64,000 nucleotides of DNA from an uncultured Christensenella sp. (GTDB lineage: Bacteria; Bacillota; Clostridia; Christensenellales; Pumilibacteraceae): NCBI GenBank assembly GCA_910577995.1, contig CAJTND010000002.1, forward strand, positions 2,514-66,513. Reading direction: 5' to 3'. The notes beneath the pieces are model-generated. The model saw only the letters and a program-made list of their open reading frames with translations, did not search any database and was not told where the DNA came from. Numbering within the stretch: position 1 is the stretch's first letter; every line of letters starts with the position of its first letter. Positions 49,919-57,477 of the stretch are shown here, piece by piece. Position numbers and translations under genes: made by a program.

Positions 49919-50587
49919 ATGAAAAAGCTCGCAAAAATAACCTCTCTCGCGTTGTGCGCCTGCATAGCGGCAGTCGCCGCGGGATGCGGTCGGTCTGTCG
50001 CCGACCGCAAGGTCAACGACCCCGATAGCGGGGTCGTTGCAAAACTCACCTTATACGCCACGGGCGAGCGCGGCAAGGTCGCGCCCATGCTCGTAGCGGC
50101 CGGACATGCCTATTGCTCGGTGGAAAACGTGTCGGACGCGCCGATAGCGCTCGGTCGCGGCTACGTACTGCCCGAGGGCGCGACGGTCACTCTCGCGAGC
50201 TGGGAGTTCGACGCGCACGGCGGCATTTGGTACAATATCGAACCGACGTACATAGATCAGGGCTGGTTCGGCAAGCGCAAGTCGATAACGCGCAATGTCG
50301 ACTCCGACGCGCTCTCGCTCATGAACGAATATTTGCGCGATCCCGATACCGATAAATGGACGCTTTTCGCCAACTGCACGCATTTCGCCGTCGGACTGTG
50401 GAACGCGGCTTCCGCGGACAGCGGCGACGTTATCGATACAAAAGGCATGCTCACGCCGAGCGACCTCGTCAAGCACATAGTGCGGTTCGAGGGCAACGAG
50501 GTAGGGCGGCCGCATAATTCCGCTCAGCCGATAGGCTATTACAGCGGCAAGGAATTTATCGAGTTCAAACTGACGGAGAAAAAATGA
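49919..50587 (+). CDS. Lipoprotein with possible permuted papain-like (NlpC/P60, YiiX-type) fold
   Basis: 222 residues from the ATG at 49919; an extension to 49835 runs across the promoter. The signal peptide ends at VAAGC (Cys23). GHAYCSVENVSD with His63 comes first and WTLFANCTHFAVGLWNAAS with Cys153 comes later, the His-then-Cys order of permuted NlpC/P60 or LRAT-like enzymes, which cleave or transfer amides or acyl groups. No close family is recognised and the assignment is by motif order only. It overlaps the next gene by 4 bases. Confidence 0.6.
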   Translation: MKKLAKITSLALCACIAAVAAGCGRSVADRKVNDPDSGVVAKLTLYATGERGKVAPMLVAAGHAYCSVENVSDAPIALGRGYVLPEGATVTLASWEFDAHGGIWYNIEPTYIDQGWFGKRKSITRNVDSDALSLMNEYLRDPDTDKWTLFANCTHFAVGLWNAASADSGDVIDTKGMLTPSDLVKHIVRFEGNEVGRPHNSAQPIGYYSGKEFIEFKLTEKK

Positions 50588-50964
50588 AGTTGACGCCCAA
50601 GACGAAAAAGATACTCAAAATAGCGTCGCTTTCCGCGCTCGCGCTTTTGGAGATCTATCTTATATACGCATGCGCGGCGAGCATGTACACTTATCATCAG
50701 CACCCGCGTTTCGAATCGGCGAGCGGTCAGATCGCGCAGTCGAGCGGTTACAGGTCGCAGTTTTTCGTTTGCATAGCCTTCGCCGCGGTGATACCGTGTC
50801 TTGCGGCGTTCGCTGCATACATGTATTGGTTCAGAAGACCCAAAGCGGCAAAGCTCGCCGCGGCGCTGCCCGTAGCGGAGGCGGCGGCATCGGACGATGT
50901 GCCGACGGTCGAGGATAATAATGAAGCGGTGATAGTTTCCGACGCTGCCGCGCCGGACCTATGA
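50584..50964 (+). CDS. Small two-pass membrane protein, unknown
   Basis: 126 residues, translation coupled to the lipoprotein (ATGA overlap). Hydrophobic segments at about 12-34 and 58-81 flank a short loop with YHQHPRFESASGQ; the C-terminal 40 residues are Ala- and acid-rich. No family recognised. Gene order suggests a partner or anchor of the lipoprotein. Confidence 0.6.
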   Translation: MKLTPKTKKILKIASLSALALLEIYLIYACAASMYTYHQHPRFESASGQIAQSSGYRSQFFVCIAFAAVIPCLAAFAAYMYWFRRPKAAKLAAALPVAEAAASDDVPTVEDNNEAVIVSDAAAPDL

Positions 50965-50971
50965 CGTTTTG

Positions 50972-51002
50972 AAAAGCGAATGTCAAACGTTCGCTTTTTT
51001 TA
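50972..51002 (+). terminator. Terminator before uraA
   Basis: AAAAGCGAA (50972-50980) pairs with TTCGCTTTT, loop TGTCAAACG, then a T run. Confidence 0.85.
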
Positions 51003-51012
51003 TGCGGTACGT

Positions 51013-51041
51013 TTGACACTTACGGCCGATTTTGATATAAT
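51013..51041 (+). promoter_or_regulatory. Promoter of uraA-upp
   Basis: TTGACA (51013-51018), 17-base spacer, TATAAT (51036-51041). The leader holds a perfect CGCCCGATCGGGCG palindrome at 51060-51073. I see neither a terminator nor the conserved PyrR-binding sequence in the leader. Confidence 0.8.
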
Positions 51042-51101
51042 CGGTAAGATAAGGCGATACGCCCGATCGGGCGCGCAATATACGCAAAAGAGGAGATACC
51101 T

Positions 51102-52634
51102 ATGCAACTTGTCTACGGTGTAAAAGACAAACCCAAGGCGGGACGGCTGATAGTGTTCGCTTTTCAGCAGCTGCTCGCCATACTCGCGGCTACGATAACC
51201 GTGCCGATGGCTGTCAACGGCGGCGCGCTCGGCGATTACGGCGTCGATCCCGCGCTCTCGCAGTCCGCGGCGCTGTTCGGCGCCGGCGTCGGTACGATAG
51301 TTTATCTGCTGTTCACGCGGTTCAAAAGCCCCGTGTTCCTCGGCAGTTCGTTCGCATTTATCGGCTCGATGACTTCCGCCTTCGCAGGCGGTGTGGCGGC
51401 TGTCAAGCTCGGCTATCTCGGGCTTGTGCTCGGCGCGGTATTTGCCGGGCTCGTATATGTAGTCCTCGCCGTTATAGTCAAGTTTGCCGGTACTAAATGG
51501 ATAGATAAGATAATGCCTGCCGTCGTTATCGGTCCGACGGTCGCTATAATAGGACTGTCGCTCGCGGGCAGTGCGGTGAGCAACGTCATCAACGGCGGCT
51601 CTTTCGCAAACGGCAGCGGCTATGTTACTGTGGTATGCGGACTCGTTACGCTCGGCGTGACGATAGTATGCTCGGTCTACGGCAAGAAAATGCTTAAAAT
51701 GATACCGTTCATCATCGGCATACTTTCGGGCTATGCCGTTGCGGCGATATTCACGGGCTTCAGCTATATCGACGGCGCGCCCGCCGCGCTCAGGGTGATA
51801 GACTTTTCGATCTTCGAGCAGCTCAAAAACGCAGAGGCATGGTATCCCGCGTTTACGTTTATCGAGCTGTTCAAGGGCGGCGCGCTCGATCCCGGCGAGT
51901 TCGGCTCGGTCGGCGCGGCGATAGGCTCGGTAGCCGTCGCGTACATACCCGTTGCGTTCGTCGTGTTTGCGGAGCATCTCGCCGACCACAAAAACATTTC
52001 GTCCGTCATCGAGTCCGACCTACTCAAAGACCCCGGTCTGCATAGGACGCTGCTCGGCGACGGCGTAGGATCGATAGCCGGCGCGTTCTTCGGCGGTTGC
52101 CCCAACACGACCTACGGCGAGTCCGTCGGTTGCGTCGCGATCAGCGGAAATGCGTCTGTCAGGACTATATTTGTCACGGCATGCATGGCGATAATCATAT
52201 CGTTCGTCGCGCCGTTCACTCTCTTCCTTTCGAGCATACCCTCGTGCGTCATGGGCGGCGTGTGTATCGCGCTTTACGGCTTCATCGCTGTGTCGGGACT
52301 TAAAATGATACAGAAAGTCGACCTCAACGAAAACAAAAATCTTTTCGTCGTGTCTGTCATACTTATAGCCGGGGTCGGCGGCTTTGCGATGACTTTCGGA
52401 AAGGTCGTCATAACCTCGGTCGCTTGCGCGCTCATACTCGGCATACTTACCAATGTGCTCGTCAACATCCGCTCCGAAAAAGCCGATGCGCAAGCGGAAG
52501 TGACCGCAACGACCGACGGCGCGGACGCCGCGGCGACGGTGCGGGACGGAGAGCCTGCGGATAACGCAAGCATTGCCGAAACGACGGAAACGACCGATGA
52601 AACGTCGGTTGCCGAAGATAAAGAAACAAAATAA
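51102..52634 (+). CDS. uraA: Uracil/xanthine permease of the NCS2 family
   Basis: 510 residues, longer than the usual 420 to 440 because of a hydrophilic Thr/Ala/Glu-rich tail (about 460-510). Multiple membrane segments; [13 protein letters not shown] (about 77-89) and [15 protein letters not shown] (about 330-344) are the NCS2 hallmark half-helix motifs, the latter with the conserved Asn-Thr. It imports uracil, as its neighbour upp suggests. AGAGGAG lies 7 to 8 bases ahead of the ATG. Confidence 0.93.
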   Translation: MQLVYGVKDKPKAGRLIVFAFQQLLAILAATITVPMAVNGGALGDYGVDPALSQSAALFGAGVGTIVYLLFTRFKSPVFLGSSFAFIGSMTSAFAGGVAAVKLGYLGLVLGAVFAGLVYVVLAVIVKFAGTKWIDKIMPAVVIGPTVAIIGLSLAGSAVSNVINGGSFANGSGYVTVVCGLVTLGVTIVCSVYGKKMLKMIPFIIGILSGYAVAAIFTGFSYIDGAPAALRVIDFSIFEQLKNAEAWYPAFTFIELFKGGALDPGEFGSVGAAIGSVAVAYIPVAFVVFAEHLADHKNISSVIESDLLKDPGLHRTLLGDGVGSIAGAFFGGCPNTTYGESVGCVAISGNASVRTIFVTACMAIIISFVAPFTLFLSSIPSCVMGGVCIALYGFIAVSGLKMIQKVDLNENKNLFVVSVILIAGVGGFAMTFGKVVITSVACALILGILTNVLVNIRSEKADAQAEVTATTDGADAAATVRDGEPADNASIAETTETTDETSVAEDKETK

Positions 52635-52656
52635 AAATACAAAGGGAAAACAAAAG

Positions 52657-53295
52657 ATGAAGAAGCTTAAAAACGTCACCGTGCTCGACCATCCGCTCAT
52701 CAATCACAAGATAGCGATACTTCGCTCGGTAGAAACGCACACCAAGGATTTCCGCGAGCTTGTCGAGGAGATAACGACGCTCTTGACCTACGAGGCGTTC
52801 AAGGACGCGCCGACGCAGGAAGTGGAGGTTCAAACGCCGCTCGAAAAGTGCACGCAGCGCATGATAGCGGAAAACTCGATAGCCGTTGTGCCCGTACTGC
52901 GAGCGGGGCTCGGCATGGTCGCGGGCGTGCACACGCTTTTCCCGACGGCTAAGGTCGGGCATATCGGACTTTACCGCGACGAGGAAACGCTCCGACCTCA
53001 GGAGTATTACTGCAAACTTCCCGACGGCATCGAGAACAAGCGAGTGATAGTGCTCGACCCGATGCTTGCGACGGGCGGCAGCGCGGTCGCCGCGATAGAC
53101 ATGCTCAAAAAGCGCGGCTGCAAGGACATACGCCAAATGTCGATAATCGCCGCGCCCGAGGGCGTGGAAAAGCTGGCTACGGCGCATCCCGACGTGCATA
53201 TCTTCGTAGCGTACCTCGACCGCGAGCTCAACGAGCACGGCTATATCCTGCCGGGGCTCGGCGACGCCGGCGACAGGCTTTTCGGTACTAAATAA
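52657..53295 (+). CDS. upp: Uracil phosphoribosyltransferase
   Basis: 212 residues from the ATG at 52657; a longer frame into the uraA tail is rejected. Converts uracil and PRPP to UMP. The PRPP loop is [19 protein letters not shown] (about 129-147), and the uracil-binding end reads [17 protein letters not shown]. Forms a salvage unit with uraA. Confidence 0.96.
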   Translation: MKKLKNVTVLDHPLINHKIAILRSVETHTKDFRELVEEITTLLTYEAFKDAPTQEVEVQTPLEKCTQRMIAENSIAVVPVLRAGLGMVAGVHTLFPTAKVGHIGLYRDEETLRPQEYYCKLPDGIENKRVIVLDPMLATGGSAVAAIDMLKKRGCKDIRQMSIIAAPEGVEKLATAHPDVHIFVAYLDRELNEHGYILPGLGDAGDRLFGTK

Positions 53296-53320
53296 TTTAT
53301 ATAGATTATCAACAAAAAGC

Positions 53321-53356
53321 AAAAAGCGATATCGGTTCGTCCGTTATCGCTTTTTT
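53321..53356. terminator. Bidirectional terminator between upp and the small zinc protein
   Basis: AAAAAGCGATA pairs with TATCGCTTTTTT; A and T tracts on both sides serve both convergent genes. Confidence 0.85.
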
Positions 53357-53397
53357 GCCACGTTTTATTTTTTATACGTCGAATGATGTGCTGTGCG

Positions 53398-53553
53398 CTA
53401 ATCGAAGTAGGTGAGTTCGTTGGCGCATTCGGTGTCCTTGAGCCGCGCCGCGCAGCTCTCGCAAAAACAGCAGCCGCAAGTCGAGCAGTGCAGTACTTTT
53501 TCTATCGGATATTCCCTGCCGCAGCAGATACAGATCTTTGTCTTCACAGTCAT
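53398..53553 (-). CDS. 51-residue cysteine-rich zinc-ribbon protein
   Basis: A short coding region on the minus strand, ATG at 53551-53553 and TAG at 53398-53400, encoding MTVKTKICICCGREYPIEKV and so on. Nine of 51 residues up to position 34 are Cys (8, 10, 11, 23, 26, 28, 29, 31, 34), arranged CxCC, then CSTCGCCFCESC, and a last Cys at 43. The convergent terminator at 53321-53356 supports a real transcript. A zinc-binding adaptor is likely; no partner identified. Confidence 0.6.
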   Translation of the reverse strand: MTVKTKICICCGREYPIEKVLHCSTCGCCFCESCAARLKDTECANELTYFD

Positions 53554-53653
53554 ATTATCTTTCGCCGTCGCGGGTATTATGCGGATATCGGAAAAATCGC
53601 GGAAGTTCGCCGCTTATTTGCTCCGCTGTTTTTTCAATAGGCGGCGAAAACCC

Positions 53654-53682
53654 TTGATTTCGCGACGGTTTTATGATAAAAT
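53654..53682 (+). promoter_or_regulatory. Promoter of pheA
   Basis: TTGATT (53654-53659), 17-base spacer, TAAAAT (53677-53682). Confidence 0.7.
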
Positions 53683-53741
53683 GAAAACGCGCAGTCTTTA
53701 TCCCGATATCGACATACGGAAAAAGGGAAATAATCAGGCGG

Positions 53742-54566
53742 TTGCGTTTTGCTTATCAAGTGTTCGATCGCGATCTAACGGCATATCTCGGCGACGGGAA
53801 TTCATACAGTCATGCGGCGGCGGTACGGCTCGCGGGCGGTGCGCTCAAGGGCTACGGCACGTTGCAGGCTGTTTTGGCGGCGGTCGGCACGGAGTGCGGC
53901 GCGGCTGTCCTGCCCGTCGAGAACAACGTCGAGGGCGCGGTCAACGAGGTGTACGACGCGCTGTTCGACAGCGAGCTCTACATCGACAGCCAGCTCGTTC
54001 TGCCCGTAAGGCACAGTCTTATAGCGGCGGACGGCGTTGAGATAGGCGATATCCGCCGCGTGGTGTCGCACCCGCAGGCGATAGCGCAGTGCCGCAGGTT
54101 TCTCGGCGAGCTGGGCGTGCCCGTCATGTCGGCGGCGTCGACTTCGGCGGCGCTCAAACTCGTGGACGGCGAGACCGCTGCGGTCGCTTTCCGTCCGTGC
54201 GACGGACAGATCGCGCTCGCTTCGGGCATACAGGACAGCGCGCTCAACGCTACGCGCTTCGCTCTTCTGTCGCCCGTCATGAGCGATAGCGGCGCGACGG
54301 TATCGGTCGCGTTTGACCTTCTCAACGAGCCGGGCGCGCTGGTAACGGCGCTCAAAACGCTTTACGACCGCAACGTCAACATGACGCGCATACTTTCGCG
54401 GCCGCACAGATCGGGCGACGGACAATATCGGTTCTTTGTCGATTTCGACTTCGAGGGGAGCGGCGACGCGCTCGACGCGGCGCTCTCGGAGCTTAAAAGA
54501 TGTTGTACGGCGTTTCGCTTTCTCGGGCGGTACGACTGCGCGCATGCGGACGACGACAATAAGTAA
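53742..54566 (+). CDS. pheA: Prephenate dehydratase
   Basis: 274 residues from a TTG at 53742; GTG at 53760 is an alternative. Converts prephenate to phenylpyruvate. The usual MKIAYLGPEGTFSH opening appears as LTAYLGDGNSYSHAAAV about 12 residues in, so the true start is uncertain. The catalytic TRF motif is NATRFALLS (about 167-175), and a C-terminal ACT domain (GALVTALKTLYDRNVNMTRILSRPHR) would give phenylalanine feedback; the ESRP motif is LSRP here. The ribosome site is weak. Terminal product genes are not nearby; secA follows. Confidence 0.9.
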   Translation: MRFAYQVFDRDLTAYLGDGNSYSHAAAVRLAGGALKGYGTLQAVLAAVGTECGAAVLPVENNVEGAVNEVYDALFDSELYIDSQLVLPVRHSLIAADGVEIGDIRRVVSHPQAIAQCRRFLGELGVPVMSAASTSAALKLVDGETAAVAFRPCDGQIALASGIQDSALNATRFALLSPVMSDSGATVSVAFDLLNEPGALVTALKTLYDRNVNMTRILSRPHRSGDGQYRFFVDFDFEGSGDALDAALSELKRCCTAFRFLGRYDCAHADDDNK

Positions 54567-54597
54567 ATCAACAGGCTAAAAGCCGTGAGGAATATTT

Positions 54598-57303
54598 ATG
54601 GGACTTATATCATTCATAACGGGCAGCGATAACCGCCGCAACGTAAAAAGACTGTCGGCGCGCGCCGAGCAGGTGCTCGCGCTCGACGACAGGTTCGCGG
54701 CGATGACCGACGAAGAGCTTCGCGGCATGACCGCGGAGTTCAAAAGACGGTTCTCGGAGAATTACGAGACGCTCGACGATCTTCTGCCGGAGGCGTTCGC
54801 GGTGGTGCGCGAAGCCGCCAAGCGCGTGCTCGATATGAAGCACTTCAAGGTGCAGATAATGGGCGGTATAGCGTTGCATCAGGGACGTATCGCCGAGATG
54901 CGCACGGGCGAGGGCAAGACGCTCGTCGCGACGCTCCCCGCTTATCTCAATGCGATAGCGGGACGCGGCGTTCACGTCGTAACGGTCAACGATTACCTTG
55001 CGTGCCGCGACGCGGAGTGGATGGGCAAGATCCACCGTTTTCTCGGTCTTACCGTCGGCGTAGCGGTTTCCGGCATGCGTCCCGACGCAAAGCGCGCCGC
55101 ATATAACTGCGATATAACCTACGGCACGAACAACGAGTTCGGTTTCGATTACCTTCGCGACAACATGGTAATACGCCGCGAGGACATGGTCCAGCGCGAC
55201 CTCGCTTACGCGATAATCGACGAGGTAGACTCAATCCTCATCGACGAAGCGAGAACGCCGCTCATAATTTCGGGCAAGGGCGGAAAGAGCAGCGAGATGT
55301 ACAGCCGCGCCAATCGTTTCGTGCGTCGGCTCGTCAAGGACAACGATTACGAGATAGACGAGAAGAAGCGCGCCGTCAACCTTACCGAGGGCGGCATCGA
55401 GCGCGCGGAAACGTATTTCGAGGTCGAGAATCTCGCCGCTATCGAGAATACCGAACTTTACCATTATATCAATAACGCGCTCAAAGCCAACTTCATAATG
55501 CACCGCGACCAGGACTATATAGTCAACGACGGCGAGGTAATAATCGTCGACGAGTTCACGGGACGGCTTATGATAGGCAGGCGATACAGCGACGGTCTGC
55601 ACCAGGCTATCGAAGCCAAAGAGAACGTGCGTATCCAATCGGAAAACAAGACGCTCGCGACGATAACTTTCCAAAACTATTTCAGGCTTTACGACAAGCT
55701 CTCGGGCATGACGGGTACGGCTAAGACCGAGGAAAACGAGTTCCGCTCGATATACAAGCTCGACGTCGTTACTATCCCGACCAACGTTCCGAGCCGGCGT
55801 ATAGACGAAAACGACTTGCTGTTCACTACGGAGCAGGGCAAGCTGCGCGCCGTCGTTGCGGACATAAAAGAATGCTACGACCGCGGTCAGCCCGTTCTTG
55901 TCGGTACGACCAACGTCGAGAAGAGCGAGGAGCTCAGCAAACTGCTCAAATACGAAAAAGTACCGCACAGCGTGCTCAACGCGAAAAACCACGCCAAGGA
56001 GGCGGCGATAGTCGCGCAGGCGGGCAGACTGCACCAGGTCACAATAGCTACCAATATGGCGGGCCGCGGTACGGATATCATGCTCGGCGGCAACGTCGAG
56101 TTCATGGCGAAGGAGCGGCTCAAAAAGGACGGCTACGACGAGGCTACCATCGATATGGCGGCGTCGGTTTTCCCGTCGCAGGACGAGGAAGTGCTCAAAG
56201 CGCGCGAGCTGTACAACGGCTATGCCAAAGAGTTAAAAGCGGAAGTAGCCGAGGAAAAGGAAAAGGTCGTCGCGTTCGGCGGACTGCGGATAATCGGCAC
56301 TGAGCGGCACGAGTCGCGCCGTATAGACAACCAGCTACGAGGGCGTGCCGGACGTCAGGGCGATATCGGCTCGTCTATATTCTATCTGTCGGCGGAGGAC
56401 AGCGTGCTTCGGCTTTGGGGCGACAGCCTTAAAAAAGTCATGGCTATGTTCCACGTCGACGAGGATACTCCGTTGCAGGCGAAAATGCTTTCCAAGCGTA
56501 TAGAGACCGCGCAGCGCAATATCGAGGGCAACAACTTCTCGGCGCGTAAAGCCGTTCTCGAATACGATAATGTAATGAACAAACAGCGCGAGATAATCTA
56601 CGCCGAGCGGAGCAAGGTGCTCAAAGGCATGCCGATGCGCGACGAGATATTAAAAATAATGCGCGACCGCTGCGATATCACCGTCGCGGCGTATACCGAT
56701 CCCAAGGTCGACTATGACGAGTGGGAGTCGGAGTCGCTCAATAAAGAAGTAGAGCGCAAGCTCATGCCGGGCGAGCACGAGTTCTTTACCGAGGACAAAC
56801 TCAAAAATTATTCTGTCGACGAGCTTAAAGACATGCTGTACGACGCCGTCGTCGCGGCATACACCGCCAAGGTCGACGAGGCGAAAGAGCACGGCGTCGA
56901 CTTCGAGGATATCGAGCGCTACGTCATGCTGCGCGTCGTCGATCAGAAATGGATGGACCATATCGACAATATGGACGCGCTCAAGCACGGAATCGGGCTC
57001 AAAGCCTACGGTCAGCAGGATCCCGTCATAGCATATCAAAGGGAAGGCTTCGACATGTTTGACGAGATGATAGAGAATATCCACGAGGACGTCGTCGGCA
57101 TGCTCATGCACGCCAACGTCAACTATCCGCCCGAGCCGCCCAAGCAGGATACCGAGCTGGTCGAGGTCCACGGCGATTCGCAGGAGCGCACCGTCGCCGA
57201 GCCCGAGCGCACTCCCAAGTCCAAGCAGGTCGGCAGGAACGACCTCTGCCCGTGCGGCAGCGGCAAGAAGTACAAAAACTGCTGCGGCAAGGACGAAAAG
57301 TAA
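54598..57303 (+). CDS. secA: Preprotein translocase ATPase SecA
   Basis: 901 residues, normal. Motor of Sec-dependent export. Walker A MRTGEGKT (101-108), DEVD (208-211), the cross-linking domain between, and the C-terminal zinc-binding tail CPCGSGKKYKNCCG (about 881-895). GAGGAA lies 6 to 7 bases ahead of the ATG. In many Firmicutes secA is directly followed by prfB; here an AT-rich two-gene module separates them. Confidence 0.97.
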   Translation: MGLISFITGSDNRRNVKRLSARAEQVLALDDRFAAMTDEELRGMTAEFKRRFSENYETLDDLLPEAFAVVREAAKRVLDMKHFKVQIMGGIALHQGRIAEMRTGEGKTLVATLPAYLNAIAGRGVHVVTVNDYLACRDAEWMGKIHRFLGLTVGVAVSGMRPDAKRAAYNCDITYGTNNEFGFDYLRDNMVIRREDMVQRDLAYAIIDEVDSILIDEARTPLIISGKGGKSSEMYSRANRFVRRLVKDNDYEIDEKKRAVNLTEGGIERAETYFEVENLAAIENTELYHYINNALKANFIMHRDQDYIVNDGEVIIVDEFTGRLMIGRRYSDGLHQAIEAKENVRIQSENKTLATITFQNYFRLYDKLSGMTGTAKTEENEFRSIYKLDVVTIPTNVPSRRIDENDLLFTTEQGKLRAVVADIKECYDRGQPVLVGTTNVEKSEELSKLLKYEKVPHSVLNAKNHAKEAAIVAQAGRLHQVTIATNMAGRGTDIMLGGNVEFMAKERLKKDGYDEATIDMAASVFPSQDEEVLKARELYNGYAKELKAEVAEEKEKVVAFGGLRIIGTERHESRRIDNQLRGRAGRQGDIGSSIFYLSAEDSVLRLWGDSLKKVMAMFHVDEDTPLQAKMLSKRIETAQRNIEGNNFSARKAVLEYDNVMNKQREIIYAERSKVLKGMPMRDEILKIMRDRCDITVAAYTDPKVDYDEWESESLNKEVERKLMPGEHEFFTEDKLKNYSVDELKDMLYDAVVAAYTAKVDEAKEHGVDFEDIERYVMLRVVDQKWMDHIDNMDALKHGIGLKAYGQQDPVIAYQREGFDMFDEMIENIHEDVVGMLMHANVNYPPEPPKQDTELVEVHGDSQERTVAEPERTPKSKQVGRNDLCPCGSGKKYKNCCGKDEK

Positions 57304-57325
57304 TAATTTAATGATTCTATAAATT

Positions 57326-57357
57326 ATCCGTGCGGTAAGTCCGTGCGGATATTTTAT
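57326..57357 (+). terminator. Terminator of secA
   Basis: ATCCG (57326-57330) with CGGAT (57346-57350) and inner CGG (57333-57335) with CCG (57341-57343), separated by a symmetric TG/TG loop, then ATTTTAT. Confidence 0.7.
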
Positions 57358-57400
57358 ATTGCGACAATTTGCAACAAAAAATTACTGCACAGGATATTAT

Positions 57401-57445
57401 AAATTAAGATATAAATATTGACAAAAATGTAAATTAGGATATAAA
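57401..57445 (+). repeat. Two near-identical 15-base direct repeats at the NTPase promoter
   Basis: AAATTAAGATATAAA at 57401-57415 and AAATTAGGATATAAA at 57431-57445 differ at one position and start 30 bases apart, about three helical turns. The second repeat contains the -10 box. Confidence 0.65.
57418..57445 (+). promoter_or_regulatory. Promoter of the NTPase / membrane-protein module
   Basis: TTGACA (57418-57423), 16-base spacer, TATAAA (57440-57445). GGAGG follows 5 bases before the ATG at 57478. Confidence 0.75.
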
Positions 57446-57477
57446 GAAAACGAGCACTATATTTTTTGGAGGTCCGT

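Noticed and set aside
51042..51101. PyrR-type attenuator in front of uraA
   Set aside because: There is a perfect palindrome but no terminator or antiterminator pair and no PyrR-binding consensus.
53383..53640. An 85-codon plus-strand frame in the gap before pheA
   Set aside because: It is antisense to the small cysteine-rich gene, has no ribosome site, and crosses the region where the minus-strand protein has regular Cys pairs.
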